Part shown: in pieces, positions 21,745 to 32,811 of the stretch
Numbering within the stretch: position 1 is the stretch's first letter
How the letters are laid out: every line of letters starts with the position of its first letter
From: Haematobia irritans
Taxonomy: Eukaryota; Arthropoda; Insecta; Diptera; Muscidae
Assembly (NCBI RefSeq): GCF_050003625.1
Contig: NC_134398.1
Coordinates: 72,531,635-72,595,634 of the forward strand
Direction: 5' to 3'
Length of the DNA stretch: 64,000 nt
Made by a program: the position numbers and the translations under genes
Notes under the pieces: generated by a model
Seen by the model: the letters and a program-made list of their open reading frames with translations, nothing else
What the model was told of the DNA's origin: nothing
The model's database searches: none

Positions 21745-22633
21745 CAGTGTTGCCAGGTTGGGGGTTTTCCACCCAAAATTTAGGGGTTTTTACACGTTTA
21801 GGGGTATTTTGAGGGGTAACATTTATTTGGGGGGATTTTTGGGGGTAAAAAAATATCGTTGATCTTATAAAGTGGAGCAATTCTCAACAAAATTTGGAGC
21901 AATTCTGGCATGAATATTGAGAAAAAAATAAAGGAAGTCAACCAATGTTCCTAAATACAAGCAAGTATGCAATGACATTCTTTTTTAAACGCATCTGTTG
22001 AAGGGGCATTTTTAATATTTGATACAATTAAAAACAAGGTTAGGTTAGGTTAGGTTAGGTGGCAGCCCGATGTATCAGGCTCACTTAGACTATTCAGTCC
22101 ATTGTGATACCACACTGGTGAACTTCTCTCGTTTCACTGCCAGATTCCATGTTAAGCTCAATCTAAAGGGACCTTTTTATAGCCGAGTCCGAACGGCGTT
22201 CCACATTGCAGTGCAACCACCTAGAGAAGCTTTAAAACCCTCAGAAATGTCATCAGCATTACTGAGGTGGGATAATCCACCGCTGAAAAACTTTTTGGTG
22301 TTCGGTCGAAGCAGGAATAGAACCGGACTTTGTGACAAGTGGTGTAATGATTTTATCTAATGATTTTTATTTACTTCAAAAGAAATTTTTTAGCATAAAA
22401 AAAACATATTTTGTCTAAAATTTTGTTCCTCAGAAAAAATCTTCTTTCAGTTTATATATTTGTGTTAAATTTAATTTTTAAGTGTATCACTACAGGATTT
22501 TTAACGGAATGTTGGGCCTCTTTTTGTATTAATTACATACTTAAAATTTTTGAAAAAAGTTTAGACCAATTTAGGCGTTTTTTTCTTAAGATTTGGGGGG
22601 GGGGGAAGAATCAAAAATAACCTGGCAACACTG
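21745..22633. mobile_element. hAT non-autonomous element with perfect 8-bp target duplication
   Basis: Ends CAGTGTTGCCAGGTT and AACCTGGCAACACTG are a perfect 15-bp inversion. TCTTACGT flanks it on both sides (21737-21744 and 22634-22641). The interior has a G-rich stretch (GGGGTTTTTACACG; a run of ten G near 22598) and a SINE insertion. No transposase is seen. Confidence 0.95.
22038..22345 (-). mobile_element. tRNA SINE, minus strand, head-truncated
   Basis: It is the inverse of the SINE at 10534. It starts with a (TTAGG)n tail (22039-22060), then body sequence (AGCCGAGTCCGAACGGCG, AGTAATGCTG-type block) and ends within the tRNA-like head (GAAGCAGGAATAGAACC). It is inserted within the hAT MITE and has more changes than the 10.5-kb copy. 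Confidence 0.85.
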
Positions 22634-22734
22634 TCTTACGTCAACCCTCTCGGTTCTCATCCGTATTTCTTTCTCTATACTCTCTCTGTCGCTCTCTGAG
22701 CAAAATATCACAACATATATATGTTGTGATATTT

Positions 22735-22826
22735 AATGTAAATCGAAGTTTGATGGAACACAAAATTTGACGACGTAAATCGAAATAACGTAAACCGAGA
22801 CGACGTAAAACGAGGGATTACTGTAT
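22735..22826. repeat. pogo/Tigger-type terminal fragment
   Basis: CGACGTAAATCGAAATAACG and ACGTAAAACGAGGGATTACT resemble one end of pogo/Tigger MITEs. Only one end is visible. Confidence 0.4.
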
Positions 22827-23244
22827 TCTAACATATTAACACATGTATGTGTCTCAAACATTTAGTGTTTGTGCCCGAAACACATTTTTGTTTCTATCGG
22901 AACATATGAAAAACAAAGTTTTCTAACAGTTTACATAAAATGCTGCTCTCCAGGCAAATACACATGCTGTTTATTTCAAATGTCTATTCTCTTAGTTTCG
23001 AACGTCTTTTCTCTTTACTCCGAATACTCATTTTAATATTCAAATTAAAAAATATTTGGACTTAAGCATATCAAATTTTTGGCGAAGCCTTATTAACATG
23101 TCAAGGGCATAGCCAAAACAAATAAACACATAAAACAGTTTTCCGAAACAACATATAAGCAGTTTCACAGAAATTGCTCTCTTTTTATTCTCTCGCTGTG
23201 TTATGTTGATATCTTTCGAAAACATCTCTTTTTCTTTCTCTATA

Positions 23245-23276
<32 letters not shown>

Positions 23277-23473
23277 CTGTCGAAATTTGTAAATTTATAT
23301 ATGTTTACATATATATTATTTTTATGAAACATTCATGTCCCAAACATAACATATTCTAACATATTAACATATGTGCCCCAACTATTTAATGCTAGTTTAG
23401 GAACATTACATTTTTGCACTTAAATATAGTGTGTTTAAAAACTTCTGCCCGAAACACATTTTCTAACAGTGTA

Positions 23474-25225
23474 TAAATATTTTACTTTTCTCCAAACTTT
23501 AGTTGTCTGTTACTTCTGATATTCGCTATAACACGTTGACCTATTTGCCTGTCAATGACAATCTAACTAATGTAGAGTCTATGAAGAGTGTCTCTTTAAC
23601 AGCTTATTTTTGATTCAGTTTTTAAAACAAACCTTCGTTTATTCAAAATTTTCCTCAGTATATACATATAATTCACATCTATGGTGAACGATATAGTAGT
23701 TTTCGCCAAGCAGAACTTATTGCCGTTCTTAATTATTATTAGTTACTTTGTATAACTAAAAGTAATTAACATACGGAGAAATTAGATAATTGATATAAAT
23801 ATTATTCGAAATCTTAATCACCAACTGTCAACAGTGAATAACTGTCTTATATTTATCCATTCTGTTTTACCTAACATATTTTTGCTAATTTTTTAACTCG
23901 ATATGAAAGCCATTGACGTTTGAAATAATTTTTAGTTCACACAGTTTGCATAAATCACTCCCGAAAATGAAATAAAACATTTCAACTAAGAATAGTGTAT
24001 ATTTTTTTTTTTTGTTATAAAAAACAATTAAATTTTATTATATATTATATATCATTGCTGAGTTAAACTACTAAATTGAAAGTATATCCTCAATGAAAAG
24101 AGAGCTCCCTAAAAATGTTTGGATACCAAACTTGTGTTCCATTTAACGGAAGTACCCCATTTTCGCTTTTTTTGCATTGCCTCAGATGTTATGCCTCATT
24201 TTAATGATACTATTTGTTATTTTCTTTTATTTCAATTTAAGTATAATCTAGGGAACTAAAGCCAAATGAAGTCTATTACAGTTCATGGAATTATTATCAT
24301 GTTTTGAGAAAGTTTCCTTGACTTAATTATTTTTTGGCGTACGTAACGTACGTCAATGAACTCAAAAAGGTGGTCAAAATTATGCACAATTGAAGCAAAA
24401 AGATTTAATATATTCGTTTATCCCTCAAAATAGTTAAGAATTTTTCAATTTCACCACAAATGCTTCCATCTTGGACTACATAAACTACATACTAAAGAAA
24501 TTTTGCAATTCTACTCCAATTTTTTTCCTTAAAACTACGAAAATTTCTTTATCAAGTGAAAAAAAAACATATTTATGTCTAATCGATTTTCTTGAATTTA
24601 TAGTTGAATATTTACTTATTTTTGTGATATCGGCATTTGTAATACATTTTAGTTAAAATTTTCCTTCCTCACTAAAAAATATTATACCTTTATTTTAGGA
24701 TGTGCAATTTACACAATATTAGGGACATTTTTTTTAATAAAGAATTTTAAATTAAAATAATGTTTACAATTTTTGCTTCAAAACATTTTTTATTAAAATT
24801 ACGACAAAAATTTTTGAAGTTAAAGTCGTATGTCTTTGAACTAAGACTTAGTAAAGAAAAACATTTACTTAGTAAAGAAAATCATTTCTGATTTAATGCA
24901 ATTGTCCGTAAATTAGCTGAAATTTTGAAACTTTAGGTTTAAGATAAAAACTCTTCAAATATAGGATAAGACATATTTTGAGGAAATTGTATCTTCAGTT
25001 TACACAAAATTAAAAATGCGTTACACAAATTAAGTTATTCGACTTAAAAAGGATATCTTTAAATGACAGAATTTTTTGAGAAACTTGGCTTTAATGATTC
25101 TGAAAAATAAATGAAATCATGGATTTTTTTATTATAACCGCATGTATCCACATACAAATTTTCTTTCCCATAATATAAATAATGAGAAAATGTATACAAG
25201 GGAATGGCGGATTTTTCCGATTTTC
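23474..25225. other. Gene-free AT-rich region
   Basis: No gene is found. Around 24230-24720 there are phrases (TTCATGGAATTATTATCATG, AATTTTGCAATTCTACTCC) related to the CACTCA-type MITE at 31885-32400. The rest is unassigned. Confidence 0.45.
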
Positions 25226-25229
25226 TTAA

Positions 25230-26406
25230 CCCTTTCGACCCCGAATTTTTATAGGTATCGCTTTTTTTTTTTTTACTTTTAATCATATTGAAGTCATTTA
25301 GGCGGTAGAGAATGTTGCCTGCGGGCAACTTTGGGCAATTGTGACTACAAAATAGTTTGTTTTGTAATGATAGATGTATTACTTTCTCGTGACTCACGCT
25401 ATTGAAATCTTAAGCGTGATTAAATAAGTAAAAGTGAATAAAATCGGTGAGCTTGAATTTAATCGTGAACGAGAATTTGTTCGTGATTGTGACTTTTTGT
25501 GTTTCTGTTTTACCGTGAGTGTGAATTTTATCGTGAACATGAATTTTATCGTGAAAGTGAATTTTATCTTGAGCGTGAGTTGGATCGTGAACGTGAATTT
25601 TTATCGAGAGCGTGATTTCGGAGAAATTTTACTCAATTACAATCACGAACACAATTTGATTTTTACTCACGCGCCACACATCTTTGTTTAGTCTAGTTCA
25701 CGCACATTCACGAGATTTCGTTTAAATTTCACTCACGGCTTCGCGTGAATCACGCGTGACTCACGAAAATGATTGTTTTCGATTTGAACCCATGTCAATT
25801 TAACTGGCGGTGTAAAAAACCAAAGTATAATAATGCGTCAATATTCGTACGTGGCTTCCTCCCTTTTTACGATTCCTACCAAATTCCCTCCAGCACTGCA
25901 GATATGTTTTCCACATCATCGCCGCATTTCTCGTCACTGGGACATCCCAATCGAAGTTCAAAATTTGTTCAAAATCATTGTTTTTCAAACCTTTTTTTCT
26001 CTAGGTCTTATGTCCAAAAATATGTAATTTTACTATCACAATTGCCCAAAGTTGCCCACAGGCAACTTTTCAATTTTAAACATTTCTCATCTGTTGTTTT
26101 TTTGCATTTCTAAGATTTAACATGTACTACAACAGATTTAATAAAAACGTTCAACATTTTAGTTGCAATTTTTGAAAAAAGTCACATGTATAAAAACCTC
26201 TTTTTAAATTCGTAAATATTTTTTTCTTGAGACATGTGCTTATTAATGAACAATATTTGCTGATTGACAACCAAATTAGCTGAGTTTTCATTCAACTTGT
26301 AGAAATTACTTGTAGGTACTGTTACAGTTTTATGAACAAAAACAACGCTGACAGTGAGTCTCAAAACACAAAAAGTTGCCCACAGGCAACTTTAGAGTCG
26401 AAAGGG
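25230..26406. mobile_element. piggyBac-like non-autonomous element (TTAA target)
   Basis: Flanked by TTAA at 25226-25229 and 26407-26410. The termini are CCCTTTCGACCCCG and CGAAAGGG (inverse CCCTTTCGACTC). Subterminal palindromes of GTTGCCCACAGGCAAC type occur at 25313, 26053 and 26375. These are piggyBac-superfamily hallmarks. The interior is AT-rich with a GTGAA-rich minisatellite (25389-25770). No transposase is visible. Confidence 0.85.
25389..25770. repeat. CGTGAA-rich minisatellite
   Basis: Imperfect 18-bp periodicity (TTTTATCGTGAACGTGAA type) on the plus strand, then its complement (CACGAACACAA, TTTACTCACG). The array is bounded by CGTGACTCACG at 25389 and 25759, so it could fold back. 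Confidence 0.7.
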
Positions 26407-26410
26407 TTAA

Positions 26411-27110
26411 ACATGTTAAGAACAGATAATGTGCTTAAAAAGAAATGTTTGTCGAACAACTACAAATTTTTGCTGGTGTCATTTATTTCTGGAAAATTAA
26501 TTCCTGGAAGTGCGATATTAGTTATAAAATCTTAATTATTAAATAATTCTAAACTACTAACAATATATATTTTTTCCAATGTACTATTTGTTATTGTAAC
26601 ATACTGGCGAATTAACCCCTTTATTCAATATAAGAAACTCGGAATAATTTTATAGATTTAGAATCTTTGCAATTATTTTGATTAGATAACACCAGCATGT
26701 ATATGGTGTTTTTGGACTAATTTTTGTGTTAAATTATAAATAGATATCACTAAAGTTTAAATTAACTTTTGCTATAGTCAAACCAAACAGTTGTGTTATA
26801 GACGGCTCAAATAATTTCGTAATGATTTCGCATGTTTGCCGTGCGCATACATTGCATTCAATTGAGAATATGATTCATTTATGACGATTTCGATTCTAAT
26901 AGAATTGGATTTTGGATGCAGAATCCCTCACAATAATATGCATTAACTATAGATTTGAAATGACACTATCATTTAGGCGGAAATACAATAAGGACAAAAA
27001 TTTGTGTAACACTAGACTTACGTATTTTTGGAGAAATGAAATCGCTTAAAGTTTTTCTTTGGGGAACTAGAATTGCCATACAAATAAGTCAATTCGGAAT
27101 AAAATACATT
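26411..27110. other. No gene seen
   Basis: AT-rich sequence without coding signatures or recognised repeats. Confidence 0.5.
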
Positions 27111-27111
27111 T

Positions 27112-28845
27112 TTATACCCACCACCATAGAATGGTGACGGGGGTATAATAAGTTTGTCATTCCGTTTGTAACACATCGAAATATCGATTTCCGACTATAT
27201 AAAGTATATATATTCTTGATCAGGGAGAAATTCTAAGACGATATAACGATGTCCGTCTGTCCGTCTGTCTGTCTGTCTGTCTGTCTGTTGTAATCACGCT
27301 ACAGTCTTCAATAATGAAGCAATCGTGCTGAAATTTTGCACAAACTCGTCTTTTGTCTGCAGGCAGGTCAAGTTCGAAGATGGGCTATATCGGTCCAGGT
27401 TTTGATATAGTCCCCATATAAACCGACCCCACGATTTGGGGTCTTGGGCTTATAGAAATCGTAGTTTTTATCCAATTTGCCTGAAATTTGAAATCTGGAG
27501 GTATTTTATGACCATAAAGAGGTGTGTCAAAAATGGTGAGTATCGGTCCATATTTTGATATAGCTCACATATAGACCGATCTCCCGATTTTACTTCTTGG
27601 GCTTATAGAAACCGCAGTTTTTATTCAATTTACCTAAAATTGGAAATCTAGAGGTATTATAGGACCACAAATACGTGTGCCAAAAATTGTGAGTATCGGT
27701 CCATGTGTTGGTATGGTCCCCATATAAAACGACCTCCCGATTTGGGGTCTTGGGCTTATAGAAATCGTAGTTTTTATCCAATTTGTCTGAAATTGGAAAT
27801 CTACAGGTATTTTAGGACCATAAAGAGATGTGCCGAAAATGGTGAGTATCGGTCTATATTTTGGTATAGCCCCCATATAGACCGATTTCCCGATTTTATT
27901 TCTTGGGCTTCTAGAATCCGAAGTTTTTAAGCTATTTGCCTGAAATTCGAAATCTAGAGGTATTGTAGGACCGCAAATACGTGTGCCAAAAATTGTGAGT
28001 ATCGGTCCATATTTTGGTATAGCCCCCATATAGACCGATCTCCCGATTTTACTTCTTGGGCTTATAGAAACCGCAGTTTTTATTCAATTTACCTGAAATT
28101 GGAAATCTAGAGGTATTGTAGGACCACAAATACGTGTGCCAAAAATTGTGAGTATCGGTCCATGTTTTGGTATGGACCCCATATAAAACGACCTCCCGAT
28201 TTGGGGTCTTGCGCTTATATAAACCGTAGTTTTTATCCAATTTGTCTGAAATTGGAAATCTAGAGGTATTTTAGGACCATAAAGAGATGTGCCGAAAATG
28301 GTGAGTATTGGTCCATATTTTGGTACAGCCGCCATAAGAACGATCTCCCGATTTAACTCCTTGGGTTTCTAGAAACCGTAGTTTTTATCTGATTTGCCTG
28401 AAATTGTAAATATTCTGGTATTTTAGGCTCACAAAAACGTGTATCGGATTAAGTTTTTATCGGTCCTTTTGGTAATACCTCCACATAGACCGACTTCACT
28501 TCTTGAGGGTGTAGAAGGCGCACTGATCATGAAAATTGCTTGAAACTCAATGTAAAATTTCCAGATTTTACTTCTACAAATTTAAGATTTCAAATCAAGG
28601 CGTTATTTTATAATTTTCTTGCACACTTACAAGAGATGTTAATGATTCCTGTAAAACTCAAACAAAAATGGTTCTTATAAATCCAGAATCTGATATAGTC
28701 CTGATAGGTGAAATCTTTAAATTTATCTTCGGGAAGTGTCCTCAAGCCCTCCTGAAATTTCAAAGGAAACCCTGATATTTGGTTCATGGTGGTGGGTATT
28801 TAAGATTCGGCCCGGCCGAACTTAGTGCTGTATATACTTGTTAGT
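27112..28845 (+). mobile_element. Complete DINE-1/Helentron-like (HINE) element
   Basis: Begins TTATACCCACCACCATAGAA with the inverted GGGGGTATAATAAG. It has the core (TTTCCGACTATATAAAGTAT, ATATTCTTGATCAGG), the GTCTGTCT microsatellite (27250-27290), about six 153-bp units (27400-28440) and a unique 3' part. It ends with the perfect palindrome TTCGGCCCGGCCGAA (28806-28820) and GTATATACTTGTTAG. The order (subterminal inverted TATACCC/GGGTATA, microsatellite, tandem units, 3' hairpin) is that of the fly DINE-1/HINE repeats. It is non-autonomous; reading frames of the 51-aa-period type are by-products. Confidence 0.85.
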
Positions 28846-29023
28846 TTTCATTTCTTTATTTTTTTTTTCAAAAAAAAAAAGGAAAAACAAAATAAATTAA
28901 AGACAAATCAAAAACTATGTTTTTCACACAAGAACAGGCGTCATCTACGGCGTGCAGGCAAACAACAGAGAATTGAGACGCCTATACCTTCCTTTTTCTG
29001 TGGACAAACACTGTTTGCCAACT

Positions 29024-30873
29024 TCAATTAGCAAGCCAAATATCTGATGTACAATCACCTCCGGGATAACGCATTTCATGCGGCAGAGTTGGACCGTAGG
29101 GTTCTTTTCCGAAATCCACCAAGAAGTCTTTATTCAGCTTCATACCTCCATTTTCAACATCAATATCGATAAGGCAAATGTGTCCACCCTTCTCTACCAT
29201 TTTGGGATACATCTGCAAATTGAATTGGGTTATTTTCACTAATACTAATTGTTCCTTACGTCATACAAACCAGTTTATCCCACGGAGAAAACAATGACGA
29301 AGATACATACAAACGTTTTCCATCTAACGATAATTGCATCATCTGAGGTCCACCTTCCAATCGTCGCCCCTTGATAACACATGGGTCTGGTCGAACCTTA
29401 ATCAAACATACAAAACAAAAGGTTACAAGACAATCTATTCACTCGCCAAATATAATTAACTCACTTTCAATTCTTTATCCTCCAGAACTTGGACATCAGC
29501 AAGGTCATTGCAAATTGATCCACCCAAAAATATTTGCCCAACCAATTTGGGATTTTCGGGATCTGTAATATCGTATTGACGCAAGTCTCCGTGACGCCAC
29601 AAGTTTATATAGAGGAATCGATCGTCCAAGGAAAGAATTATGTCGGAAACCATACCGCCTATATGCTGTGGGTCGTTGTCGCCAAATTTGACCAATTTCG
29701 ATGGCACATCAATGACTTTCTTACAGGTAAATTCATCACTATCCGATTTCTTTTTAAAGTAAAACACCTTGGCATTCAGACAACAGCCCACAAAGCCTTC
29801 AGCTCTTTTGGGATCATGCATAAATCTGATTTCCAATGGAGTAAAACCATCTAAGCCCAAATCGATTGTCTGATAAAGAGTATGAGTGGACCATTTGAAA
29901 AAGTTTATGCGACATCCATACTGGGTAAGATCTTTTAAATCATCGTCTTCCCAACCACTGTAAGATATTAACGAAGTGATATAATGGTGAGCAATACGAA
30001 TTTGAACTATGAAATTGAATTTATTACCGGCGGAATTTTTTTGGTGCACCCCATTCTGATGAGACCATTACGTCAAAGTAGGGTTGATACCAAAAATCAT
30101 AGCCGCAATAAGGTTTCTTATCGCCTCTGATCCATGTTCCCAAGCAATTGAATTCGGAATCGAACAGGATGAAATCACATTTAGCATTGCCCTCAGCATC
30201 TCCCATTATGGAAATCATAATGTTGCCATCGGCCAGACAATGTGTCGTATGAGGAGCTGTCACATTATGATTTTTTAAAACACTACCATCCACTATTTTG
30301 CAAATCTCCGGTTTACGTGGATCAGTGGCTACATCCAGAACGTAGATAAAGTCCGAATTGAGAGCTGGCAAAACAAGTTTATCTCTTTTCGGTATACGCT
30401 TAGCATTCTTATCGACATAATAACAACTCGAACAAGCATTCCAACCCGAATGGTGTAATTCGTTGCCAGTACGGTTTGTGAAAGTGCGATGGATAATCTA
30501 TAACCAAATTAGAGCCACAAAAAAATTATAACAACCAAAATATTATCTACACACATACGTGTACATGTGTGTGTTTGTGTGAACAAACCTGAGAATAAGT
30601 CGGACTCTCGGGGTCAACATCGATTGTTGATAAATAGTCACCATGAGGTTCATCTAAGTTTGGTTGGATTGTTACCGTATACAGAAGTTTCTCTCGGGGT
30701 CCATTTTTCATGGCATCCAAAGGGGTAGGGTAACCTGGACCATGGCAACATTCTACAATAAAAAAAACCAAAACGATTCGTTTGTATCTAATTCTAAAAA
30801 CAATATGCTAAACAACAAGTTCACAAATCCATGTCTTGAATATTAACACGTAAATCTTACGCTTGCTATCCAT
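29024..30873 (-). CDS. Selenium-binding protein / methanethiol oxidase (SELENBP1 family), 6 exons
   Basis: Exons read on the minus strand: 30861-30873, 30589-30752, 30028-30497, 29465-29957, 29271-29396, 29024-29212. All introns are GT-AG and the joins stay in frame, giving 484 aa (the human protein is about 472). It begins [20 protein letters not shown], like vertebrate SELENBP1. Family landmarks in order are SGWNACSSC (the Cys associated with selenium binding), [80 protein letters not shown] and the C-terminal [12 protein letters not shown]. In animals the family oxidises methanethiol to formaldehyde, hydrogen sulfide and hydrogen peroxide in the cytosol. No signal peptide is present. All exons look intact and the gene lacks transposon insertions. 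Confidence 0.95.
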
Positions 30874-31245
30874 TGTTTATTTTCCGATAGAACGTCCTCT
30901 CCAAGCAGCTAATTGAATTGCACTTGATCAGAGAAGAAACTCAAATTTGTTGATCGGCATTTTTTCATTTCATTTGTTATCTTCGTCTTCAACGCCAGCC
31001 AAGTGAGAGTCGAAGAGAATTGAATTGAACAAATAACCAATTAATGGCAATTCCATTTCATTTGTTATCTTCTTTTCTGGTACGATTCGAAGAGAGCCGT
31101 AATCGTAAGACCATAAAGAGAGAATAATTAAAGAGAATTCTAATGTAAAATTCAAAACAGAACAACTAATTGTATCTATCCATATAGTATTTATATAAAA
31201 CCCGAACTATGTTATATTTGTCTATTTGATAGTTCGTTTGTTTGT
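30874..31245 (-). promoter_or_regulatory. Upstream region of the selenium-binding protein gene
   Basis: It contains two direct copies of CATTTCATTTGTTATCTTC (30966-30984 and 31054-31072), 88 bp apart. A TATATAAAA block lies at 31192-31200 on the plus strand, facing away from the gene. I cannot define the transcription start. The promoter role is inferred from position only. Confidence 0.3.
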
Positions 31246-31506
31246 ATGTTCCGGGTAAAGCTCAATACTGTATTCGCCTTTCGCGTTGAAATTCGCAGTT
31301 ACTTTATTAAAATAGTTCAATATAAAACAGATAAATTAACTCAATTGATGCGCAGTTTCTTGCTCCTGTTGATTTCGGCAATCCTTTACAGTAATATGTT
31401 TGTTTTGATTTATAATATTAATTATATAAGGAAAATACATTTTTATTTGTTTGAACGATGTGATTTTCGTAGAAATTATGTAGAATGCATTCCATATATT
31501 AGTTAA
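31246..31506 (+). CDS. Possible small ORF with a signal-peptide-like segment (doubtful)
   Basis: A frame of 86 aa starting about 50 bp after a plus-strand TATATAAAA. A second Met begins MRSFLLLLISAILYS, which resembles a secretory leader. The last 20 or so codons lie in a MITE fragment that begins at about 31439, so the original 3' end, if any, is lost. No homology is recognised. It may be chance. Confidence 0.2.
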   Translation: MFRVKLNTVFAFRVEIRSYFIKIVQYKTDKLTQLMRSFLLLLISAILYSNMFVLIYNINYIRKIHFYLFERCDFRRNYVECIPYIS

Positions 31507-31884
31507 CATTTTTCTATATTTATGTAAACTATACTACAGAATTGATTTTATTGAACTTTTTCATACGTTTGGCCTTGAAATATTAGTTTATTATCCCACT
31601 ACTTCAAATTTCCATGTAATGTTGTCAACTGTAAAAAATGTATTTTTTTCTTCTCCTTGTACCTCCCAGTTTCAATAAGTTTCTGCCTAACGAATTTGTC
31701 CTCCTTTTACAATTTCAAAATACAAATATAAAAAATCATAAACCAATTTTTTCACAAAAGGTTAGCGTCACTGAATGTTACCTGATAACTCAAGATGAAG
31801 ACGAATTAAGGGGTTGTTATTATGTTGGTGTTTTCTTTCTTTATATATGGTGTACATTGGTAGACTTATTGCTTGTTATTTATG
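31439..31884 (-). repeat. Fragment of the 1.4-kb ACACCCAGAAAAAAGTG MITE
   Basis: TTTTATTTGTTTGAACGATG onward matches the copy at 59.8-60.45 kb. The fragment continues after the CACTCA MITE as 32401-32535 (ACAATCTCTCCGTATACCA). Confidence 0.7.
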
Positions 31885-32400
31885 CACTCAAAAAAAAGTG
31901 AACTCTCTATTTCACTAAAGCCAATTTAACTTTATCTTAGTTCATGGAATTACTATGTTTGGAGAATGTTGCCTTTACTTTAATAATTTTTTGTTTACGT
32001 TAGTTAAATTAACTAAAACCGAGGAAAAATATACTCAAATGAAGCATAAAGATTAACTAAATTCGTGTATTCCACAAAATAGTTCAGAATTTCTTTAAAT
32101 TTGTAAATTTTACCAAAAATGCGTCCATCATGAACTTCGTATGTCACTAAAGACATTTTTGCAATTTTGAACTCCAAGTTTTTCCTTCAAACTACAAAAT
32201 TTTCTTTAACAAGTGAAAAAACTTAGTTATGTCTAATAAATTTTATTGAATTTGTCGAAAAATATTTACTTATTTTTATTACATCGGCGTGATGCCAACG
32301 TTTGTAATACTGTTTAGTTAAAATTTTCTACAAATATTCAAAATTTTCTAAAATTAACCGAAAGTTATCTTCCTGGTGGGTTCACTGTTTTTCCAGTGTG
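31885..32400. mobile_element. CACTCA-type MITE
   Basis: Starts CACTCAAAAAAAAGTGAAC and ends GGTGGGTTCACTGTTTTTCC. A close copy is at 57114-57526. It is inserted in the preceding MITE fragment and is non-coding. Confidence 0.7.
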
Positions 32401-32535
32401 TTCCATAATTTTTAAAAAAAGAACAGAAAAACTTTTCTCACTAATTTAAAACAACAAATAATTTATATATTTTATTTGTTGTTTATTATATTATTTCACT
32501 ATATTTTTTTAACAATCTCTCCGTATACCATAACA

Positions 32536-32811
32536 ACACGGTTCCAACTCCCAGAAAAATGTTCATCAATTTAGTTTAGCCAATTTATTTCCATTAAGTT
32601 AAATTTTTGTTTAAAATAATAAAATTATTTCAGTAAAAAAATCCTAAACTGAAAGCAGTTAGGAATAGTTCATTAACTAGAATAAGGCATGTAATTTTAC
32701 TAATACTGTTTTCTTCTCTGGGTATAAGAATTTACTACTGAACAAGAAAATTTTATTCACTGATAACAAAGCATTCGTAAAAATAAACAAAATATGAACT
32801 ACTGCCAATAA
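32536..32811. repeat. 1.4-kb MITE fragment, left of element 3
   Basis: CCTAAACTGAAAGCAGTTAG and AAAATAAACAAAA match 54790-54955. The same MITE resumes at 34300 (AAAACCAAGTTTCCTC), showing that element 3 was inserted into it. Confidence 0.65.

Larger units (their letters stand above)
21498..23473. repeat. Two tandem right-half copies of the twin tRNA-like element
   Basis: A segment starting ACATAAAATGCTGC occurs at about 21498 and again at about 22934. Each is followed by TCAAATTAAAxAATATTTxGAC, the CT-rich microsatellite and the ACATATTAACATATGTG phrases of the composite element, ending at CTAACAGTGTA (23473). Neither copy keeps the tRNA-like pair. The first is interrupted by a hAT MITE (21745-22633). 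Confidence 0.6.

Noticed and set aside
22038..22360. 96-aa ORF on plus strand
   Set aside because: It is the antisense of a tRNA SINE.
25059..25397. 112-aa minus-strand ORF
   Set aside because: It crosses the boundary of the piggyBac-like element at 25230, so it is a chance frame.
27634..28029. 131-aa minus-strand frame
   Set aside because: It is the open antisense frame of the 153-bp DINE-1-like array, with no independent sign of a gene. Kept as a finding about periodicity only.
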